NCBI RefSeq assembly: GCF_035556095.1
Contig: NZ_DATMFT010000003.1
Location: forward strand, 1 to 64,000
DNA length: 64,000 bases
Source of the DNA: Parapedobacter sp035556095
Lineage (GTDB): Bacteria; Bacteroidota; Bacteroidia; Sphingobacteriales; Sphingobacteriaceae
Direction of reading: 5' to 3'
In this document: in pieces, positions 16,484 through 22,838 of the stretch
Numbering within the stretch: position 1 is the first letter of the stretch
Layout of the letters: every line of letters starts with the position of its first letter
Program-made: the position numbers and the translations under genes
Notes under the pieces: model-generated
Told to the model about the DNA's origin: nothing
The model's database searches: none
Seen by the model: the letters and a program-made list of their open reading frames with translations, nothing else

Positions 16484-17566
16484 TTACTTTACAAAAGGGG
16501 GTTTTACAACCACCGCTTTCACACGGTTGTTGCGTATGGTAATGTATAGCTCATTTCCTTCCTTCGCCTGGTCTATGGCAACATACCCCAGTCCAATGGA
16601 TTTCTTGAGTGTTGGCGACTGCGTGCCCGAGGTCACCCTGCCGATGGTGTTGCCGTCTGCATCCACGATGTCGTATCCTTGTCTTGGTATTCCACGATCA
16701 ATCATCTCGAAACCTACGAGCTTATGCTTTAACCCCGTGTCCTTCTGTTTTTTTAACCCCTCGGCGTTGACGAAATCTTTCGTAAACTTGGTGACCCATC
16801 CCAACCCAGCCTCCAATGGGGAGGTGGTATCGTCGATGTCATTACCATAGAGGCAGAAGCCCATCTCCAGCCGCAGGGTGTCGCGTGCGCCCAAACCTAT
16901 TGGTTTAATACAGTAAGGTTCGCCGGCTTCGAAGATGGCGTCCCAAACCTTTTGGGCGTCCTTGTTGGCGACGTAGACCTCGAATCCGCCCGCTCCCGTA
17001 TAGCCTGTAGCAGATACGAGCACGTTGTCGGCCCCGGCGAACGAACCTTTGGCAAACGTATAGTAACTCATGGTGGCCAGGTCCATATCGGTGAGGCTAC
17101 CCAATACATCTGCTGATTTAGGCCCCTGTACCGCAAACAGGGAGGTTTCATCAGAAATGTCTTTCATGGTAACACCATAGGAGTTATATTTAGAAATCCA
17201 ATCCCAATCTTTTTGGATATTTGACGCGTTTACGACAAGGAGGTAGGTTCTTTCATCGATTCGATATATAAGGAAGTCATCCACTATGCCACCTGTCTCG
17301 TTCGGTATATAGGCGTATTGAATTTTGCCGTCTGTTAGGCGGGAGGCATCGTTGGCGCTGATTTTCTGGATGAGGTCCAGAGCGCCATCGCCCTTAAGGA
17401 TGAATTCACCCATGTGGCTAACGTCGAATACGCCTACTCCTTTGCGGACAGTCTCGTGTTCGTCGTTGATCCCGGAATATTGAATAGGCATATTAAAGCC
17501 TGCAAAGGGAACCATCTTTGCCCCCAGGGCTACGTGTACATCAGTGAGTGCGGTGTTTTTTGCCAT
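16484..17566 (-). CDS. gcvT: Glycine cleavage system T protein (aminomethyltransferase)
   Basis: Transfers the methylene group from the aminomethyl-lipoyl H protein to tetrahydrofolate and releases ammonia. The product has 360 residues. Markers are VPFAGFNMPIQYSGI, VGVFDVSHMGEF, the folate-contact segment SATGYTGAGGFEVYV, GLGARDTLRLEMGFCLYG and GYVTS-like IGRVTSGTQSPTLKKSIGLGYV. ATG 17566 is used; the frame also has a TTG at 17575. The P protein (gcvP) lies 38 kb away in this window, so the system is not in one operon. comB follows directly. Confidence 0.96.
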   Translation of the reverse strand: MAKNTALTDVHVALGAKMVPFAGFNMPIQYSGINDEHETVRKGVGVFDVSHMGEFILKGDGALDLIQKISANDASRLTDGKIQYAYIPNETGGIVDDFLIYRIDERTYLLVVNASNIQKDWDWISKYNSYGVTMKDISDETSLFAVQGPKSADVLGSLTDMDLATMSYYTFAKGSFAGADNVLVSATGYTGAGGFEVYVANKDAQKVWDAIFEAGEPYCIKPIGLGARDTLRLEMGFCLYGNDIDDTTSPLEAGLGWVTKFTKDFVNAEGLKKQKDTGLKHKLVGFEMIDRGIPRQGYDIVDADGNTIGRVTSGTQSPTLKKSIGLGYVAIDQAKEGNELYITIRNNRVKAVVVKPPFVK

Positions 17567-17588
17567 ACAAGCCAACGTTAACTTGCCG

Positions 17589-17620
17589 CAAAGCTAAGGA
17601 AAAAAGCCTATAAAAGTCAA
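17589..17620 (-). promoter_or_regulatory. Promoter of gcvT-comB
   Basis: On the minus strand, ATTG/TTG ending at 17618, a 21-nt spacer, then TAGCTTTG (17596-17589). It gives a short leader of about 18 nt. Confidence 0.6.
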
Positions 17621-17640
17621 TTTAACCACAAAGTAGACGG

Positions 17641-17670
17641 AGGGAGCGCGAAGCTGTCTTTGCGCTCCCT
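17641..17670. other. Hairpin between gcvT and ssb
   Basis: AGGGAGCGC (17641-17649) pairs with GCGCTCCCT (17662-17670) across a 12-nt loop. Neither strand has a T-tract directly after it, so an intrinsic terminator for ssb is possible but not classical. Confidence 0.5.
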
Positions 17671-17711
17671 GGTTGCCTCTGGTACCCGAAGTATGCCATG
17701 AATTCGGCCCT

Positions 17712-18053
17712 TCACTCGGGTTTGCGGTTCAGTTGCAACACCTCCTTCACGTTTACTTCCGTAACATAGCGGGTTACGCCGTCTTTATCGACGTATTGGC
17801 GGTTTACCAGCTTGCCCTCAATAGCAATCTCGGATCCCTTCGTCAACGCTTTTTCGGCAAAAGCTGCCTGACGCCCCCAGAACACGAGGTGATGCCATTG
17901 GGTGTGGGTAGTCCATTCCCCCTGTTCGTTTCGGTACCGTTCATTGGTAGCCAACGATACCCGCGCTAGATTGGTGCTTTCGTTGAGTGTTTTCATTTCG
18001 GGGTTCTTTCCTAAAAACCCGGTTAGCCTAACGCTGTTTTTTAATGAAGCCAT
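17712..18053 (-). CDS. ssb: Single-stranded DNA-binding protein, short form
   Basis: OB-fold ssDNA-binding protein of 113 residues. It starts MASLKNSVRLTGFLGKNPE and keeps NLARVSLATNERY, WTTHTQWHHLVFWGRQAAFAEK, KGSEIAIEGKLVNRQYVDKDG and YVTEVNVKEVLQL. The protein stops just after the OB fold (QLNRKPE). It lacks the glycine/glutamine-rich linker and acidic tip (D-D-x-P-F) that recruits repair and replication partners. Full-length bacterial SSBs are about 150-180 residues, so this is likely an accessory paralogue. The 5' flank contains the 32-bp palindrome described separately. Confidence 0.92.
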   Translation of the reverse strand: MASLKNSVRLTGFLGKNPEMKTLNESTNLARVSLATNERYRNEQGEWTTHTQWHHLVFWGRQAAFAEKALTKGSEIAIEGKLVNRQYVDKDGVTRYVTEVNVKEVLQLNRKPE

Positions 18054-18155
18054 GATGCTTAAAAATTAATTAGTGAAACAATCGATTAACGACCGACGGC
18101 ATTGCCAGCCATCGACAAAACAAAGATGGGGCTTCAAGGCAGGAATAGCCGTATG

Positions 18156-18187
18156 ATAAACGGATATATCCGGATATATCCGTTTAT
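18156..18187. repeat. 32-bp perfect palindrome between trpC and ssb
   Basis: ATAAACGGATATATCC followed directly by its exact reverse complement. The centre holds two tandem copies of GGATATATCC, each itself a palindrome. It lies 19 nt beyond the trpC stop and about 100 nt upstream of ssb. It could act as a terminator for trpEGC, but no T-tract follows. The nested dyads also look like a double operator. Confidence 0.75.
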
Positions 18188-18206
18188 AATCGGCTTTGGG
18201 AAGGAT

Positions 18207-18989
18207 TTAGATTTTTTTCACGAATTCTTTTACTGCTTTCGTGGGGTCGGCGGTTTTCATAAAATTTTCGCCGATGAGAAACCCTTCGAAACCGGCACCG
18301 CGTAGCTGGCGGATGGTATCGGGGTTGCTGATGCCACTTTCGGAGACCTTGATGAACCGCTCGGGAATCAAATCTACCAATTCCAACGAATGGTCGAGCG
18401 AGACGGAGAAGTCGTTCAGGTTGCGGTTATTTACACCGATGGCATCCACGCTATCCATCGCGCTGCGCTCCAACTCCTCGCGGTTATGCACTTCCAGCAA
18501 TACGTTCAGTCCAAGAGATTTTGCCGATTCCGACAATGTTTTAACCTGCTGTGCGTCTAGCACGGCTGCGATTAATAGGATGATATCCGCTCCGTGGGCC
18601 TTGGCTTCCACAATTTGATACTCATCGATAATAAACTCCTTGCGGAGCAGGGGTATCGCTAATGCGGTGCGGGCCGCAACCAAGTCATCGAGGCTTCCTT
18701 TAAAAAAAGGACTATCCGTCAGTACAGACACGGCTGAAACGCCGGCCTCCTGATACCCCCCCACCACGGTGGCTACCGGTGAGTGATCATTGATTATACC
18801 CTTTGACGGTGATGCGCGCTTGTATTCAGCTATGATGCCGTTCTTTTCCGGATGGCGTATGGCCTCGCGCAAGGAGAGGCAGGGATGAGCGAAGAGCGGC
18901 TTTCGCTCTAGTTTGGTAACTGGAACGGCAGCTTTTGCCTGTTCCACCTCCGTAATTTTCGTAGCGATTATTTTATCTAAAATGGTCAT
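18207..18989 (-). CDS. trpC: Indole-3-glycerol phosphate synthase
   Basis: Closes the indole ring in tryptophan synthesis, from carboxyphenylamino-deoxyribulose-phosphate to indole-glycerol-phosphate. It is a 260-residue TIM barrel with EYKRASPSKG (catalytic Lys), LRKEFIIDEYQI, ILLIAAVL, LLEVHNREEL, IGVNNRNLNDF and VSESGISNPDT. Its ATG overlaps the trpG stop by four bases. It is monofunctional, with no TrpF domain. It is the last gene of the local trp operon; trpD, trpF, trpB and trpA do not follow. Confidence 0.96.
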   Translation of the reverse strand: MTILDKIIATKITEVEQAKAAVPVTKLERKPLFAHPCLSLREAIRHPEKNGIIAEYKRASPSKGIINDHSPVATVVGGYQEAGVSAVSVLTDSPFFKGSLDDLVAARTALAIPLLRKEFIIDEYQIVEAKAHGADIILLIAAVLDAQQVKTLSESAKSLGLNVLLEVHNREELERSAMDSVDAIGVNNRNLNDFSVSLDHSLELVDLIPERFIKVSESGISNPDTIRQLRGAGFEGFLIGENFMKTADPTKAVKEFVKKI

Positions 18990-19630
18990 TGCTCCGTGTT
19001 CAATGATAAGTGATTGGTTGTGGGCGAAGGGTAATCAGTACCGGGCATTAGCCAATTGGCAATCATGGCTTTGCCGTGGTGAGTAAGTACCGACTCGGGG
19101 TGGAACTGTAATCCCTTAACGTCAAGTGTCCTGTGTGCAAGTGCCATGATAACGCCGTGTTCATCTTCGGCAGTGATACGCAGCACATCGGGGAACCCTT
19201 CGTGTGCCACGGCCCACGAGTGGTATCGGCCTACAGGAAAAGACTGCGGCAGGCCCGTAAATATCGGTTCGTCGTCGACCTTGATGAGCAGCGGGGTAGC
19301 CGTGCCGTGCACGGGTTTGCTGAGGTTATATAGCTTGCCGCCGAATACCTCGGCGATGGCCTGTTGCCCGAGGCATATGCCGAGGATGCTTTTTGTTGTG
19401 CCGTATTCGCGGATAACATCCAGAAGCAGCCCGGCCTCCTCAGGGATACCAGGGCCCGGCGACAGCAGGATTTTGTCAAAGCTGGCCACGTCTTCCAATG
19501 CAAATTTGTCATTTCGCCATACGGTGGCATCGTGCCCACACTCATGTAGCAAGTGCACTAAATTGAATGTGAATGAATCGTAATTGTCGATCACCAGTAT
19601 CCGGGGTGATTGCTTTTGAACGCTGTCCAT
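18986..19630 (-). CDS. trpG: Anthranilate synthase component II (glutamine amidotransferase)
   Basis: Supplies ammonia from glutamine to TrpE. It has 214 residues from ATG 19630. The class I amidotransferase triad is visible as LGICLGQQAIAE (nucleophile Cys) and QFHPESVLT (His and Glu). The N-terminus ILVIDNYDSFTFNLVHLL and LLSPGPGIPEEAG are typical. The longer open frame upstream runs into trpE and is not used. Ten bases separate it from trpE and four bases overlap trpC, so the three are co-translated. PabA function is also possible, but the operon favours TrpG. Confidence 0.95.
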   Translation of the reverse strand: MDSVQKQSPRILVIDNYDSFTFNLVHLLHECGHDATVWRNDKFALEDVASFDKILLSPGPGIPEEAGLLLDVIREYGTTKSILGICLGQQAIAEVFGGKLYNLSKPVHGTATPLLIKVDDEPIFTGLPQSFPVGRYHSWAVAHEGFPDVLRITAEDEHGVIMALAHRTLDVKGLQFHPESVLTHHGKAMIANWLMPGTDYPSPTTNHLSLNTEQ

Positions 19631-19640
19631 TGTATTTATA

Positions 19641-21050
19641 TCAAATATCTTGTGCCAGTTCCATTGCTTTACGCAATGCGGCAATTTTGTTATTTACTTC
19701 TTGGAGTTCCTTTTCGGGATCCGAATCGGCTACGATGCCTGCCCCAGCCTGGTAGTGCAGGGTGTTGTTCCTGCTCAGGAATGAGCGAATCATAATGGCG
19801 TGGTTGAAATCATCATTGAAACCCATGTAACCAATAGCTCCGCTGTAGAAGCTTCGTTGTTGGTTTTCATACCGGTCGATGAGCTGCATGGCCATGTGTT
19901 TGGGGGCGCCGCTAAGCGTACCGGCTGGAAAGGTGTCGCCCACCACATCAAATGAGTTCACCCCTTCGCGCAGCGAGCCACAGACCTTAGACACCAAATG
20001 GATGATGTGTGAATAATATTGTGCTTCTTTGTAGGTTTTCACATGCACATCTTCACAATGCCTGCTCAGGTCGTTGCGCGCGAGGTCGACGAGCATCACG
20101 TGCTCTGCACTCTCTTTGGGGTCTTCTTTCAGTGCTGCTGCTATTTTCTCGTCCTGCTGCTGATTACCGCTTCGCTTGAAGGTGCCCGCAATGGGGTAGA
20201 TCGTGGCTTCCCGGTCGCGGATGGTCAACTGTGCTTCGGGCGACGAGCCGAACAGCTTGAAATCGCCATAGTCGAAATAAAACAGATATGGTGATGGATT
20301 GATAGACCGGAGCGTGCGGTACACATTGAACTCATCGCCCAGAAACGGACGGGAAAATCCCCGCGACGGTACGATCTGGAAAACATCACCACGAAAAATA
20401 TGGGTTTTCATTTTTCCGACCAGTGTTTTGAAGTCCGCATCGCCCATGTTTGACGCTTCGTCGCCATTGAGCGAGAAATGATATTCGGGAAAGTTTTTGT
20501 TCTGGATGAGGTACTGAATCTTTTCAAGTCCCGACGGGCTGTCATCATCTTCCAGCTGGTGTTCGAAAATAAAAAGCTGGTTTCGGAAATGGTCTATCGC
20601 GATGATATAGCGATAGATGTGGTATTGCATGAAAGGAATATCCCGCTCGGGGTCTTGCGGGGTTTCCAGCTGAATATCCTCAAAGTGGGAGACCGTATCA
20701 AATGTAAAGAAACCGAAAAGACCATTGGAAATGAAGTTGAATTCGTCTCCGACGCTGTCCGCAAAAGCACCCCTAAAGGTCGAGACTTCCTCACGGAGGT
20801 TGATTTCTGCTGCTGGCTTTCGTGTGACCGGCAGGCCGGGATACTGGATCTCGAGCGTATCACGATCAAGCTTGATGCCCGCAATCGGTTCGCAACAGAT
20901 GTAGCTCATGTTGTTTTCACGGCTGTGGTAGTCGGAACTTTCTAGCAATAGGCTATTGGGAAATACATCGCGCAGCCGCAGGTATGTACTCACCGGCGTT
21001 GTCGTATCTGCCAGTAACCTTTTGTAAACAGTTTTAAATCGATATGCCAT
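19641..21050 (-). CDS. trpE: Anthranilate synthase component I
   Basis: Converts chorismate and ammonia to anthranilate, the first committed step to tryptophan. It has 469 residues from ATG 21050. Conserved chorismate-binding segments are DVFQIVPSRGFSRPF, LFGSSPEAQLTI, IYPIAGTFKR, EHVMLVDLARNDLSR, FPAGTLSGAPKHMAMQ and YQAGAGIVADSDPEKE. The N-terminal feedback motif is represented by LLLESSD. It is the first structural gene after the leader peptide and attenuator at 21074-21218, so tryptophan controls transcription into it. Confidence 0.96.
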   Translation of the reverse strand: MAYRFKTVYKRLLADTTTPVSTYLRLRDVFPNSLLLESSDYHSRENNMSYICCEPIAGIKLDRDTLEIQYPGLPVTRKPAAEINLREEVSTFRGAFADSVGDEFNFISNGLFGFFTFDTVSHFEDIQLETPQDPERDIPFMQYHIYRYIIAIDHFRNQLFIFEHQLEDDDSPSGLEKIQYLIQNKNFPEYHFSLNGDEASNMGDADFKTLVGKMKTHIFRGDVFQIVPSRGFSRPFLGDEFNVYRTLRSINPSPYLFYFDYGDFKLFGSSPEAQLTIRDREATIYPIAGTFKRSGNQQQDEKIAAALKEDPKESAEHVMLVDLARNDLSRHCEDVHVKTYKEAQYYSHIIHLVSKVCGSLREGVNSFDVVGDTFPAGTLSGAPKHMAMQLIDRYENQQRSFYSGAIGYMGFNDDFNHAIMIRSFLSRNNTLHYQAGAGIVADSDPEKELQEVNNKIAALRKAMELAQDI

Positions 21051-21073
21051 ATCATTCGTTAAGTAAATCACAC

Positions 21074-21106
21074 AAAAAAACCCGACGGATTCTTCAAAAC
21101 GTCGGG
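21074..21106 (-). terminator. trp attenuator terminator hairpin
   Basis: On the minus strand, CCCGACG (starting 21106) pairs with CGTCGGG (21087-21081) across a loop of about 12 nt, then seven T residues (21080-21074). The 5' arm can pair instead with AACGTCGGG inside the leader-peptide gene (21167-21159), which would break the terminator. Confidence 0.92.
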
Positions 21107-21131
21107 CCGAATATTCTAAAGCCTTGGTTGA

Positions 21132-21218
21132 TTAGGAATATACAACTGTTCCCTCAAACCCGACGTTATTACTGCCGAGCCACCACCATAATCCGATGTG
21201 GAACTTATTCATAATCAT
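21132..21218 (-). CDS. trpL: trp operon leader peptide (TrpL-type)
   Basis: A 28-residue leader peptide with three consecutive tryptophan codons (TGG x3, at 21188-21180 on the minus strand), reading MNKFHIGLWWWLG from the second ATG at 21212. It stops with TAA at 21134-21132, 25 nt before the terminator hairpin. Five codons after the last Trp, the sequence AACGTCGGG can sequester the 5' arm of the terminator. A ribosome stalled at Trp leaves it free, so the antiterminator forms; a ribosome moving to the stop masks it, so the terminator forms. The predicted transcript starts close to the first ATG, so the second ATG may be the true start. Confidence 0.88.
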   Translation of the reverse strand: MIMNKFHIGLWWWLGSNNVGFEGTVVYS

Positions 21219-21224
21219 ACGGAG

Positions 21225-21254
21225 CAAAAATATAAAAAAATTTAACGAAACAAA
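21225..21254 (-). promoter_or_regulatory. trp operon promoter
   Basis: On the minus strand, TTTG (21254-21251), an 18-nt spacer, then TATTTTTG (21232-21225). Transcription would begin about 21220, immediately before the leader peptide. Confidence 0.7.
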
Positions 21255-21282
21255 TTTTATTTTGTTGCTATTTGCTGTTTGC

Positions 21283-21960
21283 TCAATCATCCAGTAAATC
21301 CGGCCTTCGCGATTCGGTACGAGCGAGGGCTTGCTCGTCGCGCCATCGGTTTATCGCTGCTTCATTGCCGCTGAGCAGTACGTCGGGTACTTTATGCCCA
21401 CGCCAGTCGGCAGGCCGGGTGTAGATGGGCGCATCCAGCAGCCCCCCCTGAAACGAGTCTGAGAGTGCTGAAGTTTCATCCGAAAGTACCCCCGGCAGCA
21501 ATCTTGCCACGGCATCCACCAGCACGGCGGCCGGTAGTTCTCCACCTGAAAGCACATAGTCGCCGATGGACAGTTCGCGCGTTACGAAGATATCACGGAT
21601 GCGTTGGTCGATGCCCTTATAATGCCCGCAAAGGATGATGAGGTTGTCTTTGGTCGAGAGGTTGTTGGCGATAGACTGGTTGAGTGTTTCTCCATCCGGT
21701 GTCATAAAGATCACTTCGTCATATTGCCGGGCCGCCTGCAGCTTTTCGATACATTTGGCAAAGGGCTCCACCTGCATCACCATCCCGCTACCGCCACCAT
21801 AGGGGTAATCGTCCACGCTTCTGTGTTTATTGTCTGCGTAATCTCGCAGGTTATGCACCACAATCTCGCACAATCCCTTTTTCTGGGCACGTTGCAGAAT
21901 GGAATGCATAAATGGGCTTTCGAGCAGGCCCGGCAGTACCGTGATGATATCAAAGCGCAT
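21283..21960 (-). CDS. trmD: tRNA (guanine37-N1)-methyltransferase TrmD
   Basis: Methylates G37 next to the anticodon to prevent frameshifting. It has 225 residues from ATG 21960. The SPOUT-type knotted fold is marked by MRFDIITVLPGLLESPF, YPYGGGSGMVMQVEP, ILCGHYKGIDQRI and ELSIGDYVLSGGELPAAVLVDAVARLLPGVL. The open frame continues upstream, but a -7 promoter box at 21966-21973 ends 5 nt before this ATG and fixes the start. It is divergent from the AAA ATPase gene. Confidence 0.96.
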   Translation of the reverse strand: MRFDIITVLPGLLESPFMHSILQRAQKKGLCEIVVHNLRDYADNKHRSVDDYPYGGGSGMVMQVEPFAKCIEKLQAARQYDEVIFMTPDGETLNQSIANNLSTKDNLIILCGHYKGIDQRIRDIFVTRELSIGDYVLSGGELPAAVLVDAVARLLPGVLSDETSALSDSFQGGLLDAPIYTRPADWRGHKVPDVLLSGNEAAINRWRDEQALARTESRRPDLLDD

Positions 21961-21965
21961 GGAGG

Positions 21966-21973
21966 CAAAGATA
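21966..21973 (-). promoter_or_regulatory. -7 promoter element of trmD
   Basis: TATCTTTG on the minus strand, ending 5 nt before the ATG. The mRNA is probably leaderless or nearly so. Confidence 0.6.
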
Positions 21974-22027
21974 GGGTTTTGTCGTATATCGGAACTGCCG
22001 GTTGCTCGAATTTCCTTAACTTGCGGC

Positions 22028-22762
22028 ATGCCGTATTTATCTCGTATATCTGTTCCGGTATTGGATGCCAGCAGTTATCTGGCCCATATTCCTTCTTTGC
22101 GTAATGGAGTGAACCTGTCGCTGCGTCGTAATGTTACCTTTTTCGTGGGTGAGAACGGTTCAGGCAAATCGACTTTGCTTGAGGGTATTGCCGAGCAATG
22201 TGGGTTTAGCCTACGGGGAGGCAATAGAAACCACAACTTGAACACGGGGCATCAATTTGATGGATATGAATCGCCCTTAGCACCGTTCGTCCGCTTGGCA
22301 TGGACACCCACTCGTATTAGTGATGGTTTTTTCATGCGGGCGGAAAGCTTTTTCAATTTTGCTTCCTATATCGATGAGTTGGCGCTGGATGATAGTAGAA
22401 TCCTTCGAGCCTATGGGGGAAGATCTCTGCACGAGCAATCCCATGGTGAATCGTTTCTAGCTTTATTCAATAACCAATTCGAGTCTGGGATTTACCTGCT
22501 TGACGAGCCTGAAGCGGCATTATCACCGGCGCGGATGTTAGCCTTTATTTCCGTAATCCATCGGTTGGCTACGAATGGGCGCGCACAGTTTATCATTGCA
22601 ACGCATTCACCAATACTCATTTGTTATGCCGGAGCTGTGATTTACCAGTTTGATACCGATGGCATCAAAGAAACGACTTACCAAGACACGGAGCACTATC
22701 AGCTGACCAAATCATTTTTGGACAACCCGGATGCATATTTACGGCATTTAATGGAAGGGTAG
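22028..22762 (+). CDS. AAA/ABC-type ATPase
   Basis: Stand-alone ATPase of 244 residues from ATG 22028. Walker A is FVGENGSGKSTLLEGIA at about residues 39-54, and Walker B is GIYLLDEPEAALSP, followed by the H-loop IIATHSPI. The signature region is SHGESFLAL. This is the compact AAA family (AAA_21/AAA_23 type) without membrane domains. Members occur alone as predicted ATPases or in defence modules; no toxin, nuclease or other defence partner is adjacent here, so the role stays open. The frame extends upstream into trmD, but the start is set by the divergent arrangement. Confidence 0.82.
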   Translation: MPYLSRISVPVLDASSYLAHIPSLRNGVNLSLRRNVTFFVGENGSGKSTLLEGIAEQCGFSLRGGNRNHNLNTGHQFDGYESPLAPFVRLAWTPTRISDGFFMRAESFFNFASYIDELALDDSRILRAYGGRSLHEQSHGESFLALFNNQFESGIYLLDEPEAALSPARMLAFISVIHRLATNGRAQFIIATHSPILICYAGAVIYQFDTDGIKETTYQDTEHYQLTKSFLDNPDAYLRHLMEG

Positions 22763-22782
22763 GCCCATCGTGGCGTGAGCAC

Positions 22783-22817
22783 AAAAAAAGCCCCGTTACT
22801 TGATGGCAACGGGGCTT
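22783..22817 (-). terminator. Intrinsic terminator of metE
   Basis: Perfect 10-bp stem AAGCCCCGTT / AACGGGGCTT (22788-22797 and 22808-22817); on the minus strand it is followed by a T run at 22787-22783. Confidence 0.92.
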
Positions 22818-22838
22818 GGAATAATACGGTCGGGTAGG

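Noticed and set aside
22028..22762. Anti-phage defence role for the lone AAA ATPase
   Set aside because: No nuclease, toxin or other defence partner is adjacent; the neighbours are trmD and metE.
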